Positions 47,445-58,498 of a stretch of DNA of 64,000 bases are shown in pieces. The notes below the pieces were generated by a model, which was not told the origin of the DNA, made no database searches, and saw only the letters and a list, made by a program, of their open reading frames with translations. A program made the translations under genes and the position numbers. Origin of the DNA: Antilocapra americana (lineage: Eukaryota > Chordata > Mammalia > Artiodactyla > Antilocapridae); assembly GCA_007570785.1 (NCBI GenBank), contig ML664183.1, forward strand, positions 15,535,634 through 15,599,633, in the 5' to 3' direction. Numbering within the stretch: the stretch's first letter is position 1; each line of letters starts with the position of its first letter.

Positions 47445-47830
47445 TCTTACCTTAAAAACCATCTTCAACTAAAGACAAAAGAGGATATTGCAAGACGTGG
47501 TTGGGGACTTCAAAAGGGAGAAAGAAATTCACATGGAGATGGAAAAGCAAACGTTCATTTGGTAAACAAATGTTTGCTGGGCCGTGCAGTGCAATGGGCC
47601 ACAGAGTGAACTCTGATCTCCAGGTCTTGCTGCGTTTTTCCAACCACACTCAGCTTATAATCTTTGCAGATATCTTCAATGATAGCTCTATCGTGGGCAC
47701 AGACTCTCTATCTAAAAAAATTTTTAGGCAGTTGGGGGATAGGTCAAAATCTCTTCCTGAGTCTTTAGGCCTTGATTGTATTTAGCTTGAGATAATTCAT
47801 ATGCCAGAGACATTTTGAGGTGGCAAGTTT
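47445..47830. mobile_element. LTR-like relic
   Basis: Shares 'catcttcaactaaagacaaa' with the relic at 39770. Adjoins the CpG-rich block; may be part of the same retroviral element. No retroviral gene identified. Confidence 0.45.
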
Positions 47831-48239
47831 TGCTCCCCTACATAAGCATATCTAGATGACTATAAATTAGCCCAAGAAGAAAATGACTATTCCTCTGGAA
47901 GACTGAGCTCTGCTCAAATAACTGCTAATAAGCACACCCATGATGGAGGAGTCACTGTCACGGGAAGGGCCTGGAAGTGTTTTCTTTCTCTGGCACGTAG
48001 GCTGTGGCAGTTTGCAGCAGTTCTCTGGCAGAAGATGGGTGTGTGGGTATTTTGACAAGGATTGAGTGATCTTGCCCTTTTGAGAATGTTAACTAGACTC
48101 TAATCCTCATGGTGTCTGATATGATAAATTGGAATTAGACAGTGACAGAATTGGTTGAGGGCCCTGTGGAGATAGGAAAGGGACTAAACAAGTCATAAGG
48201 TTAGAAGTTCTTTCTAGACGTTTGTTGGCATTTGTATGA

Positions 48240-48395
48240 AATGCCTGACTCTTTGAGACCCCATGAATTATAAGTCCATGGAATTCTCCAGGGCAGAATA
48301 CTGGAGTGGGTAGATCTTCCTAATCTAGGGATCGAAGTCAGGTCTCCCACATTGCAGGCAGATTCTTTACCAGCTGAGCCATCAGGGAAGCCCAA
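48240..48395 (-). mobile_element. Bov-tA SINE, antisense, internally deleted
   Basis: 'gcctgactctttgagacccc' to 'ctgagccatcagggaagccc'. Confidence 0.88.
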
Positions 48396-48639
48396 GAAAA
48401 ATGATATATTTTGTAATATATTTAGTCTAAAAAATATATATCAAATTTTTAAAAGATGTAATCTCTGAGTGATAAGATTATAATTATTTTTTCTACATTT
48501 TTTTCTTTTAAATTTTTAAAAACATAAGCATATGTTATTTATACATTAAGAGAAATGTAAATATTATTCAAAATCAGTGTAATCACAATTGCTATAATTC
48601 TGGAGACTTTTCTCTAGGATAAGTGCTGAAGCTCAGTAC

Positions 48640-48830
48640 TGGGCATGCATTCATTGCTTGCTTTAATGCTCCCAATAACCCTTGAGAGTGGAACTTGCAT
48701 TCTCTGCATTTAACCAATTCAGAAGCAGGCTTATCAAGGTTCAGTGATGTGCCCAGGTTCATATGGGCAAGTACATGGCAAAACCAGGATATAAACCCAG
48801 GTGTTTTGGGACTCTAGGGCCTTTGGCCTA
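48640..48830 (-). repeat. MIR SINE relic
   Basis: 'tgctcccaataacccttgag' and 'gttcagtgatgtgcccaggt' fit antisense MIR. Confidence 0.6.
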
Positions 48831-49645
48831 AACTTCATTAGTAAAATCAAGACACCTCTTCAACTTTCGATTGCTGTCAAATTCATGTACTTTCTCAACA
48901 GGATCTAACCACTAAAGCTAATCCTTCTAACACGGTCAATTTTGGATTCTTATCTCAACAATGAGATCTTTTTTTCTTCACTTCTCACCATTTAACTCTC
49001 TCTCCTTTTTAAACTTAGAATCCCAGGAAATTATGTTGAACAAACCACAAGAAACATGATTCTGAAACTCAGTCTTATTAGTTGGGCCTCTAGATGGCCT
49101 AAGAGGTTGGCTGAAAATTCATGATGTCAGAAAATTAATTGTTTTTGCAAGCTCTTTTAATTTTCTCATGAGTCGCCCCCACCCCCCAACCTACACCTCT
49201 TAAGAAAGGAGTCCCACAGTGTTCATTGAATAAAAGTTATTCTGATGAGTTCTGCTTAATGGAGAACTTATTACATGCCCTAGGGGAAAGCACAAGCAGC
49301 AACCCATAAGAGTAGGCATCTTCCTGCTATGGAGACTCCTGCTGAGCCTCCAGCTAATGATAATGGGGACGTCTAACAGGGCAGGGTAGGCTGGAGGAGG
49401 ACTGGGCAGCCAAGGCAACAGGCAGACACTCAGGGGTGTAGGACGAGTAGCTGTTTACTAGAGAATATGGAAGTACACTTGCTTCTCATTCTTTGTGGGA
49501 GTTATGTGATATAAAGTTGCTATGATCTCTGAACTGAGAATACTGAACCATTTGGTCCTGTTTTGTTCCAAGTCTCCTGCTCCCTTCTCAGTACACAAAG
49601 CTAGAACCTCAGTCTCCACATTCATAATGTAGCTATCAGAAAAAG
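48831..49645. other. Intergenic, no gene recognised
   Basis: Nothing beyond short ORFs. Confidence 0.4.
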
Positions 49646-50130
49646 CATCACTTTGTCCACAGAGGTCCATAGAGTCAAAGCTATAGTTTTACCAGTAGTC
49701 GTGTACAGATTTGAGAGCTGGACCATGAAGAAGGCTGAGCACCAAAGAATTGATACTTTTGAACTACGGTGCTGGAGAAGACTTTTAAGAGTCCCTTGGA
49801 CTGCAAGGAGATCAAACCAGTCACTTCTAAAGGAAATCCATCCTGAATATTTACTGTAAGGACTAATGCTAAAGCTGAAGCTCCAATACTTTGGCTACGT
49901 GATGTGAAGAGCCAACTCATTGGCAAAGACCCTGATGATAGGAAAAATTGAGGGCAAGAGATAAAGAGGGCAACAGAGGATGAGATGATTGCATGGCATC
50001 ATTGACACAATGAACATGAGTTTGAGCAAGCTCTGGGAGAGAGTGGAGGACAGAGGAGCCTGGCATGCTGCAGGCCATGGGGTTGCAAAGAGTCAAACAT
50101 GACTTAGTAATTGAACAAAAATAATAACAA
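49646..50130 (+). mobile_element. BovB LINE 3'-end fragment
   Basis: Decayed C-terminal BovB sequence: 49653-49859 still reads VHRVKAIVLPVVVYRFESWT and RRLLRVPWTARRSNQS, and the tail resembles 'gagtcaaacatgacttagta'. Confidence 0.9.
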
Positions 50131-51019
50131 CAACAGAAAAAGGATGAGGGATTCAAGATCCAAAGGCTTTATAATAAGTAGAGGGAAAAAAGAGTTTACA
50201 GATGTTGTACAGTTGTTTAATTACCACCATTTTCCCTGTAAATTATGCATAAAGTAATAACAAAACCTTGAAATATCTGAAAAATGACATTCCTCCAAAA
50301 AGTGAATCATGTACTGCAAACCAAGCTAAAGAAAAATGGAATTCTGACCAAGTTGTCCCAGAATTATAGAAATGCCAGAGAAGACTGGCCTGCTTCCAGA
50401 TCTTCTGCTACTTGTTGTAAAATGCGACAAATGCTCTCAAAACACTCCCAATCTTGGGACATTGTGAGAATGAATTACAGACAGCTCCTAATGACAGCTG
50501 AATAGCACAGTCTGTGAGCAAGCCAGTGCTGCCAGTGGCCATCTACTCCCTGTGTGATCAGCAGCCTGGAGCAGACAAGATCAGCATTTGGATCCTTCAA
50601 TCTCACTTCGTGTGACCTCTCCTTTCTTCTTCCCATGTATATTCTCTCTGTGTGGGTGACGCCTTATGACCTCCCAGTGGGCACTGGCTCCCAAAACAGT
50701 TTAGCTGGATCTGAACCAGGCTCTCCTCCCCCATCAACAGCCTCCTCTAATGAGAAATTAAGATGTGTGCTTAGTGGAGGCAAGCTGCTGGGAGGTGTCA
50801 TGTAACCCTGCCAGGGATCATAATGCTAACTGCTCTCAGCAAACTTTCCTGTGCTCTGATTAGAGCTTTCTTCTCTGAGATGTGAGCTTCCTTCTCCTGG
50901 GTGTTCAGAACAATTCTCTTGTTTGATTGGCTACTACAGTACCTTCCACTCAACTGACCTCAGTTGGTGTGTGCGTGTGTACACAAGTGCTCCTATCTGA
51001 CCCAAAGCTTGGGAATCAA
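50131..51019. other. Intergenic, no gene recognised
   Basis: Unique-looking sequence. The ORFs at 50284-50505 and 50554-50805 show no domain. Confidence 0.4.
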
Positions 51020-51029
51020 GAGCTGAAAG

Positions 51030-51703
51030 GAAACCAGAATTGAAAGAGACATGTGTACCCCAATGTTCATCGCTGCATTGTTTACAATAGCCAGGACATG
51101 GAAGCAACCTAGATGCCCATCAACTGACGAATGGATAAGAAAGCTGTGGTACATATACACAATGGAATATTACTCAGCATTAAAAAAAAATTCATTTGAA
51201 TCAGTTCTACTCAGGTGGACGGAACTGGAGCCTATTATCCAGAGTGAAGTAAGCCAGAAGGAAAAACAACAATACAGTATACTAACGCATATATATGGAA
51301 TTTAGAAAGATGGTAACAAGAACCCTGCATGTGAGACAGCAAAAGAAACACAGACATATAGAACAGTCTCGTGGACTCTGTGGAAGAGGGCAAGGGTGGG
51401 ATGATATGGGAGAATGGCATTGAAACATGTTAATTATCATACGTGAACTCAATCGCCAGCCCAGGGTTGATGCTCGGGGCTGGTGCACCGAGGTGTCCCA
51501 GGGGGAAGGAATCGGGAAGGAGGAGGGAGGGGGGTTCTGGAGGGGGAGCATATGTAAACCCATGGTGGTTTCATGTCATTGTATGGCAAAACCAACACAA
51601 TAAAGTAAAGAAAATTTTTTTTAAAAATTAAAAAAATAAAGCTTATTTGAAAAATAAAAAAATAAAATAAAATAAAATCTCTATATGATTTAAAAAAAAA
51701 AAG
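51030..51703 (+). mobile_element. Young bovine-type L1 3' end
   Basis: From 'acatgtgtaccccaatgttc' through the G-rich tract at about 51498-51548 to a long A-rich tail. It is flanked by a possible 10-bp duplication 'gagctgaaag' (51020 and 51704). Nearly identical over its last 400 bp to the insertion at 22026. Confidence 0.9.
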
Positions 51704-51814
51704 GAGCTGAAAGCTTTCCCTGTGTCCCCTTCATGTTCTTTCTCCTGGGGAAACAAATAGGAAAAATCTGAAAAGGAAGCATAAAGCAGGATCCTCTAAT
51801 GTCTCGTTTCTTTC

Positions 51815-52262
51815 TGGCGGTGTCTTATTCCATTCAGACTAAATACCACAACTGCATGTCTTATGTACACCCCTGGCTGATTCATGTGAATGTATGGCAA
51901 AAACCACCACAATATTGTAAAGTAATTAGCCTCCAATTAAAATTTAAAAAATAAATTAAAAATAAATTTCTCTCTCATAGTTCTGGAGGTTGGAGAGTCC
52001 AAGACTGAGCCACCAGCATGGCTGGATGAGAGTCTTATTCCTGGTTCACAGTCTGTGACCTCTTGCTGTATCCCCACGTGGTGGAAATGGCCAGGGCTCT
52101 CTGTGGGCCAAGGTTCTCTTTTTCATGAGAACACTAATCTCATTCATGAGGGTTCATGACCTAAGGACTACTGAAAGGCCTCATCTCCTAATACCATTAT
52201 TTTCAGGGAGTTATGATTTCAACATGTGAATCTGGGGAGGATATACACATTCAGATCATAGC
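51815..52262. repeat. Old interspersed repeat interrupted by L1
   Basis: Same family as 32655-33003 ('ctcatagttctggaggttgg', 'tttcaacatgtgaatctggg'). An L1 tail splits it at 51860-51965. Confidence 0.65.
51860..51965 (+). mobile_element. Short L1 3' tail nested in the old repeat
   Basis: 'gtacacccctggctgattca' and 'gtaattagcctccaattaaa' are the bovine L1 3' end; only about 100 bp. Confidence 0.8.
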
Positions 52263-53156
52263 AGGCAGCATTTAACCTAAACTTTTCTGTTTGTCCTTGG
52301 AGTCAATCTGAGGTTTTGGGTAGAGTCTAGTTGTCTTCCACATTCCTCACCCCAAAGCATCTTAGAATGAATTTAGCAGAATAGCAACATTGATTTGTCT
52401 GCTTTTAGTCTTGCTTTTAAGGAAAGATATGTAAAGAAAATAATTCCAAATACATAGAAATGGAGGAGGGAATTTTGGCCTCCAAATGTTCCTTAAATGT
52501 TGCTGAGATCATCTGACTGAGTGTTGACCAGGGATTCCCCATGAGGTTTTCATTCCTAGGCCCTTTTTATCAATTTGCTTAAGTAATTAAATTAATTAAC
52601 ACCAATTTTATCAATAACTATGCAGTGAAACAATTGTAGAATGCATTTGCCATGAATAAGGCACAAACCTCAATCATGATAAATGAACCAATGAGTGATT
52701 CCATCACACTTGGTGCTCCTCAGGCTAATGCAAACATTTCATTACTTGTTGAAATGACTGTGACTTTTCTTCTTCCAGAATTGATTCCAGCTGGTTTCCA
52801 CATGAAAGTCAGGAGTTGTGCTGGCTGACTTTAAAGCTCCTGGTATCTTTTGAGAACTAATAAAAATGGCTAATATTTATTCAGCACTCACTATACACTA
52901 GGGAGAGTGCCAAACACTTTAGTGTAGCACATTATAATATTTAATCTTGACAGTTTTTAGGGGAAGTTACTGTTAATATCATCTTTGTTTTGGGAGTGGA
53001 GAAAACCAAAACTTGAGAATATTATTTAGCTCATTCAATGCCACATGCCTAATAAGGGGCCAGAACTGAGTTTTAAATCCACATGTACTACATTCTAGCT
53101 AATTTACCTATATTCTCAACTGTTGTTATACGGTTTGGTTGTTGTTTTCAACAGAG
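52263..53156. other. Intergenic with a MIR-type relic
   Basis: About 52870-53090 has antisense MIR character ('tatttattcagcactcacta'). No gene. Confidence 0.45.
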
Positions 53157-53286
53157 GTTACCTTTTTTATTTTTCTTGGCCCTGCCACACCGTACATAGG
53201 ATCTTATTTCCCTGACCTGGGATCGAAACTGCACCCTTCGTAGTAGAAACACAGAGTCTTAACCACTGGACTGCCAGGAAATTCTG
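53157..53286 (-). mobile_element. CHR-type SINE fragment, antisense
   Basis: 'gacctgggatcgaaactgca' and 'cttaaccactggactgccag'. Confidence 0.75.
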
Positions 53287-53699
53287 AGGTTACTCTTAAT
53301 ATAGTTTGTGATAAATGGATTTGGGGGTCAAACCAGCTGTAAACCAGAGAAAGTATTACTTAATATAGGTCACACATAGAAAAAAAAAAAATCTCACCTT
53401 TAACTTTCAAAGTGGCAGCTGCTAGATTTCAACCTTTGCTGAGGAAAAACTATGCTCTAGCCAGTCATACATAATTAAGTGTCGGGAGGTCATAAAGATC
53501 AAAGACGAATAAGACAGAGCCCTTGTTGGATAATGTATAATCTGCAAACATGCTGAATCACTATGCCCTCCCTACACGTGAAACTAACATAATTTTGGAA
53601 ATCAACTATATTTCAATTAAGAAAGACAGAGTACTTGTATTCTTTGCTTATAATCATGTGTGAAAGTAAGAAAAGTAAACTGTAGAAGGTAGTTCTTCC

Positions 53700-53910
53700 T
53701 TGTGCATGTGTGTGGTGTGGTGTGTGTGCATGGGGGGGTGGTTTCTCTGTGTGTGTTGTGTACATGTGCATGTGTTTCTCTGTGGGAACATTTCGTGTCT
53801 GTGTATGGTGCATGTAGAGTGCTGTGCTTGCATTTGTGTGTGATAGGTGTGTGGTGTGTGGGCGTGAGAGTGTGTGCTCAGGCATATGGGCATACTCAGA
53901 TGAATCTGTG
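53700..53910 (+). repeat. TG-rich low-complexity tract
   Basis: Degenerate (TG)n with interspersed 'catg' and a G7 run. It produces spurious ORFs on both strands. Confidence 0.8.
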
Positions 53911-54354
53911 TGTGTTAGAGTTGTTCCAGTGGTGGCAGAGTGCAGTTATTCCATGGAACGATCTTGGATTAGTTCCTCCTCAATCTTCAGGCTAGGCTTA
54001 AATTTTTAACATGACATGTGCGTTTTCTGTTATTTTCTCAGTAACAGAGAAAATAAAAGCTGTCTTCAAGGAAATGATTGTCATTAAAGAATTTAAGGAA
54101 ACGTGTGATTAAAACTCACTAGTTTTGCAGAGAAAGCAGTGGGGGAATCACATGGTTTGCAAGGAAAGCTTAGCTCACAAGGAATGTTCTGAGGTCAAAA
54201 AGTGTCTTTAGCTTTGGTACATAATCTGAGAGGAATCTGAGGTTATTTCTCTTATTGGTAAAGCATAAAAATTTGACCTCTGCTGTTCATTTGGCTGTGT
54301 GTTCAGTGATGGCTTCTCCACAAATTTTGAGGGCAGTAAACTGGATTACAAAGA
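53911..54354. other. Intergenic, no gene recognised
   Basis: Nothing seen. Confidence 0.4.
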
Positions 54355-54545
54355 GCAGGGGTCCCCAGCCGCCTGGGCCATGGACCGATACCAGTACCTG
54401 TCTGTGGCCTGTTAGGAATCAGGCAGTACAGCAGGAGGTAAGCGGCAGGCGAAAAGGAAACGTTCCCCTTCTCCCCAGGGGCTGCGTGGAAAAATTGTCT
54501 TTCATGAAACTGGTCCCTGGTGTCAATGAGGTTGGGGACCACTGA
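54355..54545. mobile_element. hAT-like element, internally deleted
   Basis: The ends 'caggggtccccagccgcctg' and 'gaggttggggaccactgac' are near inverted repeats; same family as 16253-16795 but about a third of its length. Confidence 0.65.
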
Positions 54546-55560
54546 CATAGAGGGCTTACATTTTCATGTGTGATAAATGGATTTCCAAACTCTCCTCTCA
54601 GACACATCAGCAATCCATTACAACATTCCTTCCTGCCCCATCAGGAGCTGTCTGCTGGTTTCTAACATGTGGGTCCTTGGCCTCAGCTTTAGTTTCAGCC
54701 CTGAGTCTTCAGATGTGCTGGTCTTTGTTGTGCATCCTGTCATGTGGACACTGGCCATCTTCCATACTCTGTCTTTACCCTTTTGTCTAAGCATCTTCTA
54801 TTTTCTCATGTGGAGTTGGTGCTCTTAACCAGGAACTGAAAAAAAAAAATCATACATTTTTCAGTTGGGGTCATTTCGGGTGAACACTGGCTTTTGCAAT
54901 ATTTGCAGACCTGGCTCATCACATATATGTTCTATTAGTCTTACCTGCCCATCTACACTGGTAAGTCTCTAAGGCTGGAGTGAGACTTCATGGTGCCTTG
55001 ATTTCTCAACCCAGATCCTGTCTTACAGGCATTTATGTTCTTCACAGTGACTGGCAGAAGGAGTGGTACATCTACTCACCTGCGGATTCTTCCATGCAGG
55101 CACTCAGTGGCTGCCCAGTAAATTTAGTTCCTTTCTAGTTCCCTGGATGGAACCCTCACTGCCTGGCTGACTTTCCATGTTTGAGACCCATTCAATTGCT
55201 GTTCCTTGAATACTCAGTGTTTACCACTTTTAACCCTCTCCCTCTCTCCTGAATAATTGTTCTGTATTTTTCCCTCTGCAAGATCAGACTCCTCCTGCCT
55301 TCTTCTAATGTGATGAGATACTCATTCAGCTCAAAGTTGTGTAGAGTATCACTGAGTATTGGGCACTCAGCTTGACACCACATGACAAAGACACTTTGTT
55401 TATCACTCAGAAATTTAGTCTAGTAGGTCAGTCAATAGAGTGTCTAAGTGGGACTTGGCAGGAGATTGGGGACTAGGAACATGATGGAAATGGTGATAGA
55501 AATGATGACACTTAGCAGATTTATGATGTTACCTTTTATGTAAAGGAGAAAATAAGGAGA
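54546..55560. other. Intergenic, no gene recognised
   Basis: Short ORFs only; no young repeat seen. Confidence 0.4.
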
Positions 55561-55599
55561 TATATATATGTACACATATAACTATAACTATATATATAG

Positions 55600-55665
<66 letters not shown>
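55561..55665 (+). repeat. (TA)n followed by (GTTA)n microsatellite
   Basis: The TA run at about 55601-55641 passes directly into about five GTTA units at the tail of the antisense SINE. Confidence 0.9.
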
Positions 55666-55860
55666 GCTCAGTTGTGTCCAACTCTGGGACCCTATGGACT
55701 ATAGTCTGCCAGTCTCCTCTGTCCATGAAATTCTCCAGGCAAGAATACTGGAGTGGGTAGATATTCCCTTCTCCAGGGGATCTTCTTGACCCAGAGATTG
55801 AACCTGGGTCTCCCGCACTGGAGGCAGTTTCTTTACCATCTGAGCCACCAGGGAGCTCAG
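55650..55860 (-). mobile_element. Bov-tA SINE, antisense
   Basis: 'agttagttgctcagttgtgt' to 'catctgagccaccagggagc'. Confidence 0.92.
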
Positions 55861-56560
55861 AGGTAGTGTAACTATGTATATATATTTATATAATATGTGT
55901 ATACTGTATATGTAATATATGTATATATACAGATACATATATGTATATGCATATTCCTATTTGCCTACACATGTACAAGGAGACTCTGGAAAGATTCACA
56001 AGAAAATAATAGTAATTATGGAAGCACCAAGGGTAGGAAATGGTCTGATGGGGACAACAATGGGTAGAAAATTTTACTATATTCGTTATTACATATTTTC
56101 AAACTATACAAGTGTAATATTGATTTAGAAATTAAATTAGAAAACAAAATGCAATACATTTAATGTAAACACTGAAGGAATTTAGTATATGAAAAAAGAC
56201 AAAACATTTTCTGAATTCAGCATTCTAATGCAACCTATGTTAACTCTTCAGTGTATTTTCTCTCTGTTTTTATTAGTAATGAGATTTATAACACAAATTC
56301 CCTTAAAACAAACTGTGAATGGAGGGTAGTGGGTAAGCCAGGAGAGGTTTTTCATATGTCAGCATTGGACCTAGGGATATTTTATTGTTATAGAAACTCC
56401 AGATTGGAAGATATCTTTGGGCAAGTCACCAAATACTTATCCAGTTTCTTTTGTAGTTTTCTTTTAAGTCTTCAGCACTTTCCACTTAGGATTTCATATA
56501 GCCTCTTAAATTCGTATCAGTAAAAGTTAGATGAAGATATAAATTCATTTTTTCTTAGAT
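55861..56560. other. AT-rich intergenic, no gene
   Basis: Degenerate 'tatata' sequence near 55875-55955, otherwise nothing. Confidence 0.4.
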
Positions 56561-57165
56561 ACCTAAACAACTATTTTCTCCATATTATTAACAGAATATT
56601 TCTTCTGTTGATTTTAACCAGTAGTCAAGGTTCGGAGTCTGTCTGGGACTAAGTGTAAATCTCTGCATTTGTAACTTTGATAAATCATGCCAATTGCTTT
56701 CCACAATGCTTGATCAACTTGCACTGTCACAAGGAATGTATAGAAATACTTGTTTTCCAACAAGTATTTTCTCATAGATAAAGAGGTAAGATCTGTGATT
56801 ACTGGAAACACGGGCAATTCTAGGGGTACTGGAGAGGGGGAATCGGATGAAGGTAGTCAAAAGGAACAAATTTTAAGTTATAAGATAAAAACATTATATA
56901 GATGTAATATACAACACAATGAGTATAATTAACACTGCTGTAGTTAAATATGAAATTTGTTAAGAATAAATCCTAAGAGTTCTCATCATAAGGAAAACAA
57001 AATTTTCTTTCTTTTCCTATTTTGTATCCAAATGAGATGATGGATATTCACTAACTTATTGCGACAGTCATTTTATGATGTATACAAGTCAAATCATCAT
57101 ACTGTACACCTTAAACTTAGTGCTGCATATCAGTTACATCTCAACAAAACCGGAAGGAAAAAAAG
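56561..57165. mobile_element. Old L1 3' fragments
   Basis: 56561-56780 looks like antisense L1; 56800-57165 ('atgatggatattcactaact', 'gtacaccttaaacttagtgc') is an old L1 3' end in sense. Confidence 0.65.
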
Positions 57166-57186
57166 GAAATGAAACCAAGCCAGATT

Positions 57187-57755
57187 CTGTGGGGCTTTCC
57201 TGGGTGCAAAAGCCTTCCCGGCTCCTCCATTCCTCATTTGTAGGGGAAAGTCTTCAGCTGACTGGATCTTTGCTAAGCTCCAAAGGGCAGATGCAAACAG
57301 TTGCTAACTAAGCAAGTTAGAGTGCAGAAAACAACAGAAAAGTGGTCAGGAAACAACAGTGCAGCGAAAAAGCAGAGTCCTAGCTCTCCTCAAGAGATGT
57401 GCATGCACTCTGACACATATCTCTGAGTTCTCCTAAAGGGACCAAGGCCCCCCAGCCCCCATGAAGGATGAAGGATGAAGCTCACATGCTTCAGGTTGAG
57501 CACAAGCTTGTGGACCGCGGACTGGTTGGAACAGGAAAGCTAGGCACTGAGATTCCTCAGCCAACCGCTCTGTTAGTTCATCACCGAACAATTAGAAGAA
57601 AATCACACACCCTGAGGCTCTCACCTCAGACTAGCCTATAAACAGTCTTCCCTGCAACCCATCAGTGATTTTGGGTCTTTTGAGTACCAGCGATCTGTTC
57701 TCCTTGCTTGGCCTTCAGGATAAATATTTCTCTGCTCCACACTCATAAGTTTCAG
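57187..57755 (+). mobile_element. LTR-like relic with TATA and poly(A) features
   Basis: Begins 'tgtggggctttcctgggtgc'; a TATA-like 'tataaac' lies at about 57638 and an 'ataaat' signal near 57720, the layout of a retroviral LTR in sense. No internal genes adjoin. Family not named. Confidence 0.5.
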
Positions 57756-57789
57756 GCTATAATGAATTGGTAATAGTTTTCCAAGCTTG

Positions 57790-58439
57790 TTAATTTATAT
57801 TTTTAATTTATTTATGGTGAATTTTACCCAAGCAAAGTCATATTTATTTATTTTTAATAGAATTGAACTTCTCAATTTTTTAATGGTTTCTTGATTTTGA
57901 GTCAAACTATAAAGGTTTTCTCCACTACTCTCAAGATTATGAAGAAATCTTGTGTTTTTTTTGACCATTTGTGGTTTAATATTTTATACACATATACATA
58001 TATATAATATTTATATACATATAAAGGGTACATATATATACATATTTATACATATAAATAATGCATTATTTCATAGGTATGCATATGCATACACACATAC
58101 ATATACATTAGAGGGTCAAAGCCAATTTTATTTATTTTCCAATAGCAATGCAGTTATCCTGACTCCACTTATTGAATTCATTACTTCTTTTTCTGTCTGT
58201 CTATTTAGTACCTGTTAGTTATTGCAGCTTCATAATATGTTTTACCTGGTAGGGCTAGTCACCTCTTATTGGTACTCTATTTTTTTCCCCCCAAATTTTA
58301 AGCAGTCTTGTTTGTTTATCTTTCTTTAAAAACTTTCAAATGATTTGTTTTGGGTCCTTTCAATCTCCCCCAAACTGCACTGGTTTTATTTACTTCTACT
58401 ACAATAGATCTATAAATTAGCATAATTAGAACCAATATA

Positions 58440-58498
<59 letters not shown>

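Noticed and set aside
53613..53995. Cys/Val- and His/Thr-rich ORFs on both strands
   Set aside because: Artefacts of the TG-rich low-complexity tract.
54355..54545. GC-rich ORFs as a small gene
   Set aside because: The stretch is an internally deleted hAT-like element with matching ends.
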